NCBI RefSeq assembly: GCF_004762045.1
Contig: NZ_SJOM01000007.1
Location: 5,791,565 to 5,855,564 of the forward strand
DNA: 64,000 nt
Direction of reading: 5' to 3'
Source: Mycobacterium sp. DL99
GTDB lineage: Bacteria; Actinomycetota; Actinomycetes; Mycobacteriales; Mycobacteriaceae
Shown here: piece by piece, positions 1 through 8,622 of the stretch
How the letters are laid out: each line of letters starts with the position of its first letter
Numbering within the stretch: the first letter of the stretch is position 1
Translations under genes and position numbers: made by a program
Notes under the pieces: model-generated
What the model saw: only the letters and a program-made list of their open reading frames with translations
Database searches by the model: none
What the model was told of the DNA's origin: nothing

Positions 1-566
1 CGGCCATCGGCGCCCCCTTCACCGTCGAGGGCTGGATGCCGTTCAACCGGGTCTTCGAGACCCTGGCCTGGGGCAAGCGCCATGTGGTGATGGGCGCCAA
101 CCAGATCGACCGCTATGGCAACCAGAACCTGTCGGCGTTCGGTCCGATCCAGCAGCCGACCCGGCAGATGTTCGGAGTCCGCGGCGCACCCGGCAACAGC
201 ATCAACCACGCCACGAGCTACTTCGTGGGCAACCACTCCAAGCGCGTGTTCTGCGACTCGGTGGACATCGTGTCCGGAATCGGCTGGGACAAGGTCGATC
301 CGGAGAATCCGGCCTACCGCTTCGCGAACATCTACCGCGTGGTGTCCAACCTGGGCGTGTTCGACTTCAACGGCCCCGACCACCAGATGCGGGCGGTCTC
401 GCTGCACCCCGGCGTCGAGGCTGATCACGTCGCCGACAACACCTCCTTCGAGGTGCACGGCCTTGAGGAGGCCGAGACCACCCGGTTGGCCACCGATGAG
501 GAGCTCAGGCTCCTGCGCGAGGTCATCGATCCGAAGTCGCTGCGCGACAAAGAGATCAAGGTCTAA
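1..566 (+). CDS. ipdB: IpdB, beta subunit of the COCHEA-CoA hydrolase IpdAB (5' end cut off)
   Basis: The reading frame is open from the first bases of the window, so the true start lies upstream. It belongs to the class I CoA-transferase fold, but IpdAB of M. tuberculosis (Rv3551-Rv3552) is known to act as a hydrolase opening the six-membered ring of the late cholesterol metabolite COCHEA-CoA. The sequence shows typical beta-subunit segments such as GANQIDRYGNQNLSAFG and VSNLGVFDF, and ends TAA three bases before the next gene. Being followed directly by ipdC and, further on, fadA6 and kstR2 reproduces the known KstR2 regulon order and supports the assignment over a generic 3-oxoacid CoA-transferase. 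Confidence 0.93.
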   Translation, partial: AIGAPFTVEGWMPFNRVFETLAWGKRHVVMGANQIDRYGNQNLSAFGPIQQPTRQMFGVRGAPGNSINHATSYFVGNHSKRVFCDSVDIVSGIGWDKVDPENPAYRFANIYRVVSNLGVFDFNGPDHQMRAVSLHPGVEADHVADNTSFEVHGLEEAETTRLATDEELRLLREVIDPKSLRDKEIKV

Positions 567-569
567 AGA

Positions 570-1640
570 ATGGGCAAGCTCAAGACTCCGCTGACCGAAC
601 TGGTCGGTATCGAGCATCCCGTCGTGCAGACGGGAATGGGCTGGGTAGCCGGTGCACGACTGGTCGCCGCAACCTCCAATGCCGGCGGCCTCGGCATCCT
701 GGCGTCAGCGACGATGACGCTCGAGGAACTGCAGACCGCCGTAACCAAGGTCAAGGCCGCCACCGACAAACCCTTCGGCATCAACATGCGTGCCGACGCG
801 GGCGATGCCGGTGCGCGTGTCGACCTCCTGATCCGCGAAGGAGTCAAAGTCGCCTCCTTCGCTCTAGCTCCCAAGCCCGAGTTGATCGCCAAGCTGAAAG
901 ATGCCGGCGTCGTGGTGATCCCGTCGGTCGGTGCGGCCAAGCACGCCAAGAAGGTGGCCGGCTGGGGCGCTGACGCGGTGATCGTGCAGGGTGGGGAGGG
1001 CGGTGGCCACACCGGTCCCGTCGCCACCACGCTCCTGCTGCCCTCGGTGCTCGATGCCGTCAAGGACACCGGCATGCCGGTGATCGCCGCCGGCGGTTTC
1101 TTCGACGGCCGCGGCCTGGCTGCCGCACTGTCCTACGGTGCCGCTGGGGTTGCCATGGGAACCCGGTTCCTGCTGACCTCGGATTCCACCGTGCCCGACG
1201 CGGTCAAGGAGCGGTACCTGCAGTCCGCGCTGGACGGCACCGTGGTGTCCACCCGCGTCGACGGCATGCCGCACCGGGTGCTGCGCACCGGTCTGGTCGA
1301 GAAGCTGGAGAGCGGTTCGCGTGCCCGCGGTTTCGCCGCCGCGATCGGCAACGCCCAGAAGTTCAAGAAGCTCTCGGGCATGACGTGGCTGTCGATGGTC
1401 AAGGACGGCCTCGCGATGCGGCACGGCAAGGAGCTCACCTGGTCGCAGGTCGTGATGGCGGCCAACACCCCGATGTTGCTCAAAGCCGGCCTGGTGGAGG
1501 GCAATACCGACGCCGGCGTGCTGGCCTCGGGACAGGTGGCGGGCATCATCAACGACCTGCCGTCGTGCGCTGAGCTGGTCGAGAAGATCGTCGACGACGC
1601 CGTCGCACATCTGCAGTCCGCGTCGTCCTACATTCAGTAA
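570..1640 (+). CDS. ipdC: IpdC, flavin-dependent acyl-CoA reductase of steroid C/D-ring degradation
   Basis: 356 residues with a nitronate-monooxygenase/2-nitropropane-dioxygenase-like TIM-barrel fold. Residues 140-149 carry the flavin phosphate-binding signature QGGEGGGHTG, and the N-terminus has HPVVQTGMGWVAG. In M. tuberculosis IpdC (Rv3553) works with IpdF and EchA20 in converting 5-OH HIC-CoA to COCHEA-CoA, the substrate of IpdAB. The gene starts four bases after the ipdB stop, so the two are probably co-transcribed and controlled by KstR2 from an operator upstream of the window. A generic nitronate monooxygenase is the alternative, but the neighbourhood makes IpdC far more likely. Confidence 0.92.
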   Translation: MGKLKTPLTELVGIEHPVVQTGMGWVAGARLVAATSNAGGLGILASATMTLEELQTAVTKVKAATDKPFGINMRADAGDAGARVDLLIREGVKVASFALAPKPELIAKLKDAGVVVIPSVGAAKHAKKVAGWGADAVIVQGGEGGGHTGPVATTLLLPSVLDAVKDTGMPVIAAGGFFDGRGLAAALSYGAAGVAMGTRFLLTSDSTVPDAVKERYLQSALDGTVVSTRVDGMPHRVLRTGLVEKLESGSRARGFAAAIGNAQKFKKLSGMTWLSMVKDGLAMRHGKELTWSQVVMAANTPMLLKAGLVEGNTDAGVLASGQVAGIINDLPSCAELVEKIVDDAVAHLQSASSYIQ

Positions 1641-1664
1641 CCTTCCCTGCGCGAGCAGACACAG

Positions 1665-1697
1665 AAGCGCCCCTTTCCCCATCGGAAAGGGGCGCTT
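1665..1697. terminator. Intrinsic-type hairpin after ipdC
   Basis: A perfect 14-bp inverted repeat (left arm AAGCGCCCCTTTCC, 5-base loop, right arm GGAAAGGGGCGCTT) lies 25 bases after the ipdC stop. There is no T-tract, as is common in mycobacterial terminators. It probably ends the ipdABC transcript before the methyltransferase gene. Confidence 0.75.
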
Positions 1698-1734
1698 CGC
1701 GTTCGCCCGTCGCGAAGCGCGGCATAGTCGAGGC

Positions 1735-2406
1735 ATGGACATCCGTCGCGTCGAACACCCAGTGGTCAGGCGGGCCGCCGAGGGGCTGCACAATTTCAAC
1801 AGCAGGCACCCGTGGAGTCACAACGACCATTTCCACCGTTGGATCCTGGCGAACCTGCCCGCACACCGCGGCAGCGCGATCGACATCGGATGCGGCCAGG
1901 GCGCTTTGGTGGCTCAACTGGCCGCTCGCTTCACACATGTCCGCGGTACGGATCTTGATGCGGGCATGCGCGCCGAAGCGGCCCAGCGCTGCGCAGGCCT
2001 GGCCAACGTCACCATCGACGACAGCCAACTCGCCCACCTCGACAGGCCGGTCGATGTCATCACCATGGTGGCCGTGCTGCACCACCTCGACGTCGAGCAA
2101 GCGCTGATCGAGGTCCGACGGCTGCTGAGCCCGGGCGGACGGTTTCTGGCCGTCGGACTGGCCGCGCCCGCCTCGATCCGTGACACCTCATGGGATTTGG
2201 CGTCCGCGGTGACCAACCCGATCATCGGCCTGATCAAACATCCGCGCCCGGTGCCCGGGGATCCGGTACCCCCGCCGTTCCCGGTCCGCGATCCTCAGCT
2301 CAGCTTCGATGAGCTTCAAGCTGTTGCCCATCAAGTCATGCCGGGCGCCGCGATGCGCCGTCGGCTGGCGTTCCGGCACACCATCTGCTGGACGAAACCC
2401 GGCTGA
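1735..2406 (+). CDS. Class I SAM-dependent methyltransferase
   Basis: 223 residues. The SAM-binding motif I IDIGCGQGALV is at about residues 49-59, followed by an acidic ribose-binding position (GTDLDAG) and a post-motif segment ITMVAVLHHLD typical of Methyltransf_11/25-type small-molecule methyltransferases. It begins with ATG 38 bases after a strong hairpin, so it is likely transcribed separately from ipdC. The substrate cannot be told from the sequence. It faces a DUF1345 gene convergently. Confidence 0.82.
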   Translation: MDIRRVEHPVVRRAAEGLHNFNSRHPWSHNDHFHRWILANLPAHRGSAIDIGCGQGALVAQLAARFTHVRGTDLDAGMRAEAAQRCAGLANVTIDDSQLAHLDRPVDVITMVAVLHHLDVEQALIEVRRLLSPGGRFLAVGLAAPASIRDTSWDLASAVTNPIIGLIKHPRPVPGDPVPPPFPVRDPQLSFDELQAVAHQVMPGAAMRRRLAFRHTICWTKPG

Positions 2407-2424
2407 ACTAGCCAGACCGGGTTT
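2395..2424. terminator. Possible bidirectional terminator between convergent genes
   Basis: AAACCCGG at 2395-2402 pairs with CCGGGTTT at 2417-2424 around a 14-base interval, spanning both stop codons of the convergent methyltransferase and DUF1345 genes. The 8-bp stem with flanking A/T is modest, so the call is tentative. Confidence 0.4.
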
Positions 2425-3059
2425 CAGCTGGACACGATGCCGACGACCAGGTTGATCGTGGTCGCCAGGATCACGGTGCCGAACAGATACGACAGCAGAC
2501 AGTGTCGCAGCGCCACCGCGCGGATCGTCGAGTCGGTGACGCCGGTGTCCGACACCTGATAGGTCATGCCGAGGTTGTAGCTGAAGTAGAAGAAATCCCG
2601 GAACGCCGGCAGCTCGTCGGAATTGAAGTCGATGCCACCGGTTTTCGGTGTGTAGTAGAGATACGCGTAGCGGGCGGCGTACATCAGGTGCATACCGGCC
2701 CACGCCATGAAGACCCCGGCCAGCGCCGCGGTGGCCGCACTCGGATCGCTGTGCGAACCGCCGCGGACCAGCATGACGACGATGCTGACCAACGCACCGA
2801 GCGCGGCCGCCACGATCACCAGCTCCTCGACCACCGGGTTGAAGGCTTCCTGGCGCGCATGGTCTCGGGTGGCCCCGGCATCCATGGGCCACAGCAGCAT
2901 CCATCCACCCGCGACGAAAACTGCTCCAGTGGAGGCGATCCCGACCAGCACCCCGAGAGACGCGTCGGTCAGCGATCCGGTTATCTGGCCCGCGAGCACA
3001 CCGACAATCACCGAGCCCCCGAGCCGAGTGACCGGGGAGAGCAACCACGGTGCTGCCAT
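2424..3059 (-). CDS. DUF1345 integral membrane protein
   Basis: 211 residues from an ATG that overlaps the stop of the upstream molybdoenzyme gene by one base (TGATG), indicating translational coupling; a start 29 codons further up would lie inside that gene. The sequence contains several hydrophobic segments (for example SVIVGVLAGQITG, PVVEELVIVAAALGALVSIVVML and VILATTINLVVGIV) and the motif YFSYNLGMTYQVSDTGVTD characteristic of DUF1345 proteins. Function of the family is unknown. Coupling to an FdhF/YdeP-type enzyme hints at a role at the membrane with that oxidoreductase, but this is inference. Confidence 0.8.
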   Translation of the reverse strand: MAAPWLLSPVTRLGGSVIVGVLAGQITGSLTDASLGVLVGIASTGAVFVAGGWMLLWPMDAGATRDHARQEAFNPVVEELVIVAAALGALVSIVVMLVRGGSHSDPSAATAALAGVFMAWAGMHLMYAARYAYLYYTPKTGGIDFNSDELPAFRDFFYFSYNLGMTYQVSDTGVTDSTIRAVALRHCLLSYLFGTVILATTINLVVGIVSS

Positions 3060-5362
3060 CAGGCGGGCGCCGACAGCGTCACACGCACCTTGACGTTCTT
3101 CATGATGGGCTGGTCGCTCTGGGTGCTGTAATCGCCGATGGCGCACAGCACGTTCATCTCGGGCATGTACCCCGCGGCGCAGCCGTGCGGAATGCCGTAC
3201 GGGATGGCCCTGTAGCGCTGCAGCGACCGCGTGCTGCCGTCCCGCGCGGTGGCGACGATGTCGACGTCGTCGAATTCTCTGATCCCGCGCTCGGCCATGT
3301 CCTGCGCATTCATGAAAATCAGTGTGCGCAGGTTCTTCACGCCCCGATAGCGGTCATTGTCGGAGTAGATGGTGGTGTTCCACTGATCGTGTGAGCGCAG
3401 CGTAGCCAGGATCAGTGTGCCCGACTCGGTGCTGCCGTCGGGTAGGTCGACCGCCGAGAACTCGGCCCGACCGGACGGGGTCAGGAAGATCAGTTCCCGC
3501 GCGGGCTGCTTGATGCGGAATCCCAGCGGAAGCCGGACCCGTCGATTGAAATCCTCGAAACCGTTGAGCACCTTGGCCATCGTGTCCCGGATCCGGTCGT
3601 AGTCCTCGACGTACCAGCTCCACGGGGTGCCGCTGGTGGGCAGCGCGGCCTGCGCGATCCCGGCGATGATCGCCGGTTCCGACTTCAGGTGCGGCGAAGC
3701 GGGCTTCTTCATCCCGACCGAGAGGTGCACCATGCTCATCGAGTCCTCGACCGAGGTGGACTGAACCCCGGCCTTCTGATGGTCCTTCTCGGTACGGCCC
3801 AGGCACGGCAGGATCAGGGCGCGACGACCGTGGATCACGTGACTGCGGTTGAGCTTGGTGCTCACCTGAACGGTGAGATCACATTTCTGTAGTCCCGCGA
3901 AGGTGTACGTGGTGTCCGGGGCGGCACTGGCGAAATTGCCGCCCATCCCGACGAACACCTTGATCTCGTCGCGGTGCATGGCCTCGATGGTGTGCACGGT
4001 GTCCATTCCGTGCTCGCGCGGCGGGTCGATGCCGCACACCTCGGCAAGCCGGTCGAGGAAGGCCCCGGCCGGCCGGTGATCGATACCGCAGGTGCGGTTG
4101 CCCTGCACATTGCTGTGCCCCCGCACGGGTGACGGCCCGGCGCCTTCCCGGCCCAGATTGCCGCGCAGCAGAAGCAGATTGACGATCTCCCGCACGCTGT
4201 CCACGCCGTGTTCGTGCTGGGTGACGCCGAGACACCAGCTGATGATGCTGCGGTCGGCATCGCAGTAGACCTTGGCCGCCTTGCGGATATCGGCCTGGCG
4301 CACACCGGACTTGTACTCGATCTCGTCCCATGAGGTGGCCTCACAGACCGCACGGTAGTTCTCGAATCCCGCGGTGTAGCGGGCGATGAACTCGGCGTCC
4401 AGCGCCTTGGGGTCGGTTTCCGCTTGTTCCAGAACGGCTTTGGCGATGCCACGGATGAGCGCCATATCCCCGCCGATCCGGGGCTGCAGGTTCAGCGTGC
4501 TGGTCCTGGTGGACTTGAAGGTGGCCATCCGCAGAAAGTCGTGCGGGATGATCGTCTTCGTGGCACCGGCCTCGACCAGTGGGTTGATGTGCACGACCTG
4601 CGCACCGCGGCGGTAGGCCTCGGCGAGTGCGGTGAGCATGCGCGGCGCGTTGGAGGCCGCGTTGACACCGATGATGAACAGCGCGTCCGCAGTCTCCCAG
4701 TCCTCCAGGTCGACCGTGCCCTTACCGGTACCCAGCGAGGCCGTCAGGGCGCGACCGCTCGCCTCGTGACACATGTTCGAGCAGTCCGGCAGATTGTTGG
4801 TGCCGAGTTCGCGGGCCATCAGCTGGTACAGGAAGGTCGCCTCGTTGCCCAGCCGGCCCGACGTGTAGAACGACGCCTGGTCCGGGTCGTCCAGATCCGC
4901 CAGGGCCTTGCCCACCAGATCGAACGCATCACGCCAGCCGATCGGTTCGTAGTGATCGGTCTCGGAGTTGTAGACCATCGGCTCGGTGAGGCGCCCCTGG
5001 TCTTCGAGGGCGAAATCGCTCCAGGTCGCCAGCTCGGAGACGGTGTGCTGGGCGAAGAACTCCGGACCACAGCGCTTGTGCGTCATCTCCCACGTGACGT
5101 GTTTGATGCCGTTCTCGCAGATGTCGAGTTTGAGGCCCTTCATGTCGTCGGGCCAAGCGCAGCCCGGACAGTCGAAGCCGACGTTCTCGTGGTTCATCTT
5201 CATGATCGCGCGGGGGCCGTCGATGGGCTCGCGCTCGTGGATCAGCAATCTGGTGACGCTCTTCGCCGCGCCCCATCCGGCCGCGGGGTGATGGTAGGGG
5301 TGGAATTCCGGTTGGTCATGCCCCTCGGCGTCGGTGCGCTGCTCGGTGCCCCGGTCTGTCAT
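3059..5362 (-). CDS. FdhF/YdeP-family molybdopterin oxidoreductase (formate dehydrogenase alpha-like)
   Basis: 767 residues. It is a cytoplasmic bis-MGD molybdoenzyme of the YdeP/FdhF type, with a short N-terminal cysteine motif CPGC (65-68) instead of a classical four-cysteine [4Fe-4S] site, and the motif DCSNMCHEAS at 193-202, where Cys198 is the probable molybdenum ligand. Later segments (LLLLRGNLGREGAGPSPVRG, then a C-terminal molydopterin-dinucleotide-binding domain from about 640) fit the family. M. tuberculosis Rv2900c is a homologue by type. The physiological substrate of this subfamily is unsettled; in E. coli YdeP is linked to acid resistance. It is translationally coupled to the DUF1345 gene. 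Confidence 0.88.
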   Translation of the reverse strand: MTDRGTEQRTDAEGHDQPEFHPYHHPAAGWGAAKSVTRLLIHEREPIDGPRAIMKMNHENVGFDCPGCAWPDDMKGLKLDICENGIKHVTWEMTHKRCGPEFFAQHTVSELATWSDFALEDQGRLTEPMVYNSETDHYEPIGWRDAFDLVGKALADLDDPDQASFYTSGRLGNEATFLYQLMARELGTNNLPDCSNMCHEASGRALTASLGTGKGTVDLEDWETADALFIIGVNAASNAPRMLTALAEAYRRGAQVVHINPLVEAGATKTIIPHDFLRMATFKSTRTSTLNLQPRIGGDMALIRGIAKAVLEQAETDPKALDAEFIARYTAGFENYRAVCEATSWDEIEYKSGVRQADIRKAAKVYCDADRSIISWCLGVTQHEHGVDSVREIVNLLLLRGNLGREGAGPSPVRGHSNVQGNRTCGIDHRPAGAFLDRLAEVCGIDPPREHGMDTVHTIEAMHRDEIKVFVGMGGNFASAAPDTTYTFAGLQKCDLTVQVSTKLNRSHVIHGRRALILPCLGRTEKDHQKAGVQSTSVEDSMSMVHLSVGMKKPASPHLKSEPAIIAGIAQAALPTSGTPWSWYVEDYDRIRDTMAKVLNGFEDFNRRVRLPLGFRIKQPARELIFLTPSGRAEFSAVDLPDGSTESGTLILATLRSHDQWNTTIYSDNDRYRGVKNLRTLIFMNAQDMAERGIREFDDVDIVATARDGSTRSLQRYRAIPYGIPHGCAAGYMPEMNVLCAIGDYSTQSDQPIMKNVKVRVTLSAPA

Positions 5363-5434
5363 GAGTCAAGTCTGCGCGCGGACGAACAGCCGCGTCCAAG
5401 GAATGTTTGGCAGAGTTTCGAAGGCCTGACGAAC

Positions 5435-5481
5435 AGACGCAAAAGTGCCCCGAAACTGGTGTTTCAGGGCACTTTGCGTCT
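5435..5481. terminator. Strong hairpin between fdhF-like gene and fadA6
   Basis: AGACGCAAAAGTGCCCCGAAAC pairs almost completely with the complementary segment ending TTTGCGTCT, with one bulge and one mismatch, around a TGGT loop. It is 23 bases after the fadA6 stop (minus strand) and upstream of the next minus-strand gene, so it most likely terminates the kstR2-fadA6 transcript. Confidence 0.7.
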
Positions 5482-5504
5482 GCTCGCGCAGAGACTCCGT
5501 CAGA

Positions 5505-6653
5505 TCAGAGGCGCTCGATGATCGTGACGTTGGCGGTGCCGCCGCCCTCGCACATGGTCTGCAGGCCGTAGCGGCCGCCGGTGCGCTCGAGGGTGTTGAG
5601 CATGGTGGTGAACAGCTTGGCACCGGTGGCGCCGAGCGGATGGCCCAGGGCGATGGCGCCACCACTCGGGTTGACCTTGGCCGGATCGGCCTTGGTCTCC
5701 TTGAGCCAGGCCAGCACGACCGGCGCGAAGGCCTCGTTGATCTCGACGGTATCGATGTCGTCGATGGACAGGCCGGTCTTCTCCAGCGCGTACTGGGTGG
5801 CCGGGATCGGGCCGGTCAGCATCATCACCGGATCGTCGCCACGCGCGCTGATGTGGTGGATACGGGCGCGGGGCTTGAGGTTGTACTTGTTGACCGCTTC
5901 TTCAGAGGCCAGCAGCACCGCCGCCGCCCCGTCGGAGATCTGGCTCGCCAGCGCGGCAGTCAGTCGGCCGCCTTCGACCAGGGGCTTGAGCGAGGCCAGC
6001 TTCTCGAGCGTCGATTCACGCGGTCCCTCGTCGATGCCGAAGTCGCCGACCGGGACGATCTCGTTGTCGAAATGCCCGGCCCGAATCGCGGCGAACGCCC
6101 GCTGGTGGCTGTTGTAGGCGAACTCCTCCATCTCCTCGCGGGAGATGTCCCACTTCTCGGCGATCATTTCCGAACCGCGGAACTGCGAGATCTCCTGATC
6201 GCCGTAGCGGTGCAGCCAGCTCTTGGATTCGTTTGTGGGCGAGGTGAATCCGAACTCCTTGCCGACCACCATGGCCGAGGAGATCGGGATCCAGCTCATG
6301 TTCTGCATGCCGCCGGCGAGGATCAGGTCGGCCGTGCCGGACATGATGGCCTGGGCGCCGAACGAGATGGCCTGCTGGCTGGAACCGCACTGCCGGTCGA
6401 CGGTGACGCCGGGGACGGCCTCGGGGTAGCCGGCGGCCAGCCAGGTCAACCGGCCGATGTTGCCGGCCTGCCCGCCGATGGCGTCGACGCAGCCGACGAT
6501 GACGTCGTCAACGGCACCCGGGTCGACGTCGACGCGGTCGAAGATGGCACGGAACGCGTGCACGCCGAGATCGATCGGATGAACCTCGGCCAGCGAGCCG
6601 TTCTTCTTTCCGACCGGCGTACGCACCGCGTCGACGATGTATGCCTCAGGCAT
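5505..6653 (-). CDS. fadA6: FadA6, thiolase of the final steroid ring pathway
   Basis: 382 residues, standard thiolase length. The nucleophile Cys89 lies in VDRQCGSSQQA; the other catalytic signatures are EINEAFAPV, GGAIALGHPLGATGA and the C-terminal CEGGG. In M. tuberculosis Rv3556c (FadA6) is KstR2-regulated and is thought to thiolyse the ring-opened CoA ester made by IpdAB, giving MOODA-CoA. An AAGGAG ribosome-binding site precedes the ATG. It follows kstR2 on the same strand with an 18-base gap, so the two probably form one operon from the kstR2 promoter. Confidence 0.93.
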   Translation of the reverse strand: MPEAYIVDAVRTPVGKKNGSLAEVHPIDLGVHAFRAIFDRVDVDPGAVDDVIVGCVDAIGGQAGNIGRLTWLAAGYPEAVPGVTVDRQCGSSQQAISFGAQAIMSGTADLILAGGMQNMSWIPISSAMVVGKEFGFTSPTNESKSWLHRYGDQEISQFRGSEMIAEKWDISREEMEEFAYNSHQRAFAAIRAGHFDNEIVPVGDFGIDEGPRESTLEKLASLKPLVEGGRLTAALASQISDGAAAVLLASEEAVNKYNLKPRARIHHISARGDDPVMMLTGPIPATQYALEKTGLSIDDIDTVEINEAFAPVVLAWLKETKADPAKVNPSGGAIALGHPLGATGAKLFTTMLNTLERTGGRYGLQTMCEGGGTANVTIIERL

Positions 6654-6670
6654 TGTTTGTCTCCTTTGAC

Positions 6671-7279
6671 CTAACGGGCGGCGGTGATTCCGCCGAGGAC
6701 GATGGCGAGGTATTGCCGGCCGACCTCTTCGGCCGAAAGCGGTCCGCCCGGCTGGTACCAGCGGACCGAAACCCAGGTGGTGTCGCGGATGAACCGGTAC
6801 ACCAGGTCGACGTCAATGTCCTGGCGGAACGAGCCGTCGGAGATGCCCTGCTGCAGGATGTCGATCCACATCTTGCGCTGTTCGCGGTTGCGCTCGTCGA
6901 CGAAGTCGAACTGCGGGATCGACGAGAGCCGCTTGGCCTCGTCCTGGTAGATCACCACCTGCGCATGCCGGTGCTCGATGGCTTCGAAGGACGCCATGAA
7001 CAGGCCGGTGAGCCGGCCCAGCGGGCTGGCCTCCTGGTCGAGGATCTCCTGGTACCGCGAGAACAGCCAGTCGAGGAAGTCCTTGAGCACTTCCTCGACC
7101 ATCTGCTCTTTGGACTTGAAGTGGTGATAGAGGCTGCCCGACAGGATTCCTGCGGAGTCAGCGATATCGCGGACTGTCGTCGCCTTCAGGCCGCGTTCGG
7201 CAAACATCGTCGCGGCAAGGTCCAGAAGCTCGTCGCGTCTGCTTGCCGGTTGGCTGGGCGTATCCGGCGCCATCGTCAC
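6671..7279 (-). CDS. kstR2: KstR2, TetR-family repressor of steroid C/D-ring genes
   Basis: 202 residues, with an N-terminal TetR helix-turn-helix at about 35-60 (TTVRDIADSAGILSGSLYHHF). KstR2 of M. tuberculosis (Rv3557c) binds HIP-CoA and represses the ipd/fadD3/fadE genes. A perfect KstR2 box is centred 16 bases upstream of this start, so it is autoregulated. Its place next to fadA6 and the operators in the window settle the assignment. Confidence 0.95.
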   Translation of the reverse strand: MTMAPDTPSQPASRRDELLDLAATMFAERGLKATTVRDIADSAGILSGSLYHHFKSKEQMVEEVLKDFLDWLFSRYQEILDQEASPLGRLTGLFMASFEAIEHRHAQVVIYQDEAKRLSSIPQFDFVDERNREQRKMWIDILQQGISDGSFRQDIDVDLVYRFIRDTTWVSVRWYQPGGPLSAEEVGRQYLAIVLGGITAAR

Positions 7280-7288
7280 AGCATAGCA

Positions 7289-7302
7289 ACCAAGCGCTTG
7301 CT
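7289..7302. promoter_or_regulatory. KstR2 operator in front of kstR2
   Basis: ACCAAGCGCTTGCT matches the known KstR2 consensus AnCAAGnnCTTGnT at every defined position. It is 10 bases upstream of the kstR2 start, fitting autorepression of kstR2-fadA6. Confidence 0.93.
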
Positions 7303-7311
7303 AGGTCACAT

Positions 7312-7986
7312 TCAGGCGGATTCCGACTTCCGACGCACCATCTCGGCGATCCAGGTGGGTGCGTACGGAGATGTGCATCCCGGTGACGTCGGGTAGTCCT
7401 TGAGCACCGCCAGACGCTCCCCGATATCGATCGCACGCGCGCGATGCCCGGCGTGCTCGATCCCGATCTGAGCCAGGCAATTGTTCATCGCCCACTGCAG
7501 GCGATCCGGGGCCTCTTTCATCTCCGCCTCGATGACATCGAGTAACGCCTCGAGATCGAGACCGTCGGGTTTCTTCGCCACCCGATCGGCGGTCAAGGAC
7601 CAGCCGGCACCGGAGACCACGGGATCCGGGTCGACGGACCAGGCCACGCGCAGGTCTTCGGCGTTCGGGTTCTTCTTCACCACGTAATTCACGAGCCAGT
7701 CTTGAACCTTGGGCGCGCGGGCTTCGCGCATCATGCTGTCCAGCTCGTCACGCCCGAACGCCTTCGGTCGACAGATGAGCAGCGCCAGGAGTCTCGCCGC
7801 GGTGTCGCCCGTCGCCCAGAGCTGTTGTGCGAGTTCCGGCTGCGTCTTCAGTCGCTTCGCGAGTGCGCGCAGCTTGCCGAGGTTCACGCCGTGATCATCG
7901 CCATGTCGTTCGTTGACCTCGCGCATCTTCGGGTCTTCGAGCCCGGCCAACTCGGCCACGACGTCGGCGAGCTCGATCTCGGCCAC
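7312..7986 (-). CDS. DNA alkylation repair (AlkD-like HEAT-repeat) protein
   Basis: 224 residues, largely helical, with the look of the AlkD/DNA_alkylation repair family: repeated amphipathic helices (KLRALAKRLKTQPELAQQLWATGDTAARLLALLIC, MREARAPKVQDWLVNYVVKK, RLQWAMNNCLAQIGIE). AlkD proteins are DNA glycosylases acting on bulky or cationic alkylated bases; many relatives lack proven activity. No ribosome-binding site stands out. The gene is the first one of the insertion following kstR2 and is not part of the usual steroid cluster. Family assignment is good; the enzymatic role is inference. Confidence 0.72.
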   Translation of the reverse strand: MAEIELADVVAELAGLEDPKMREVNERHGDDHGVNLGKLRALAKRLKTQPELAQQLWATGDTAARLLALLICRPKAFGRDELDSMMREARAPKVQDWLVNYVVKKNPNAEDLRVAWSVDPDPVVSGAGWSLTADRVAKKPDGLDLEALLDVIEAEMKEAPDRLQWAMNNCLAQIGIEHAGHRARAIDIGERLAVLKDYPTSPGCTSPYAPTWIAEMVRRKSESA

Positions 7987-8027
7987 ATCCGCCTCCCGTT
8001 CCTCAGCTGCACCGGCCGGACGACTGA

Positions 8028-8252
8028 TGCATTCATTTTCCCATTGCCCGCCGGCGGGCGTTCCACACCACCCCGTACCAGTTCCTGCTGGAACGCGGGA
8101 TCGAGCAGGCCAAGACTCTCCTGCTGACGACCTCGCTGTCGATCACAGAAATCGGCACAGCGGTGGGGTTCTCGAACCCGAGTCACTTTGCCGCCGCGTT
8201 CGGCCGTCGTGTCGGTCTCTCACCTCGCGCCTATCGTCAGTCGGCGCGATGA
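8028..8252 (+). pseudogene. Remnant of an AraC-family regulator (C-terminal HTH only)
   Basis: The frame encodes FHTTPYQFLLERGIEQAK, then LLLTTSLSITEIGTAVGFSN and PSHFAAAFGRRVGLSPRAYR before TGA, which is a clear C-terminal AraC/XylS DNA-binding domain (second HTH). The frame is closed by an in-frame TGA just upstream (8025) and has no start codon or ligand-binding domain. The N-terminal two thirds of the gene are missing, consistent with truncation by a rearrangement whose border is near the start of the neighbouring AlkD-like gene. Confidence 0.82.
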
Positions 8253-8382
8253 AAGAAGTGAAACGTGTTCCAACAAGAATTGAAAAGTATTGAAAAATTG
8301 GAGAGCTTCTCAGCTGACTCCCAGGTACTTTCGCGCGGTCAGTAACTGCTGACACATTCACGCGTCACAGAGGAGCGACCCC

Positions 8383-8622
8383 TTGCACACTGCCAAACGG
8401 ACCTACAACATCGGCGAACTCGGCGAGTACTGGATGAAAAATCCGATGCCGATCACCCGCCAGGCCATCATCAATGTGCAGACCTACGCCGAATGGGTGA
8501 GAACCGGTGTCCAGCAGACGATCCCCAACCTACAGCGATGGGTAGATAACACGGTGGTACCGGCCTTCAAGTTGGCCGGCACCCTGTTTCAGGCTGGACA
8601 AGTGGAACGACCGTGGCTGTAG
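8383..8622 (+). CDS. Small hypothetical protein, probably the 5' part of a decayed secreted-protein gene
   Basis: 79 residues from a TTG start with a strong AGAGGAG ribosome-binding site at 8369-8375. The protein has a pattern NPMPITRQAIINVQTYAEWV that resembles NPAPLLSQVLENQVGYAAKF in the large secreted protein at 47290-48786. It overlaps the next small reading frame by 10 bases in another phase. The likeliest reading is a gene of the GjpA-like secreted family that has lost its middle and suffered a frameshift. A genuine small protein cannot be excluded. Confidence 0.5.
   Translation: MHTAKRTYNIGELGEYWMKNPMPITRQAIINVQTYAEWVRTGVQQTIPNLQRWVDNTVVPAFKLAGTLFQAGQVERPWL

Noticed and set aside
4424..6674. 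Two long plus-strand frames opposite the FdhF-like gene and fadA6
   Set aside because: Antisense shadows; composition is typical of reversed GC-rich codons.
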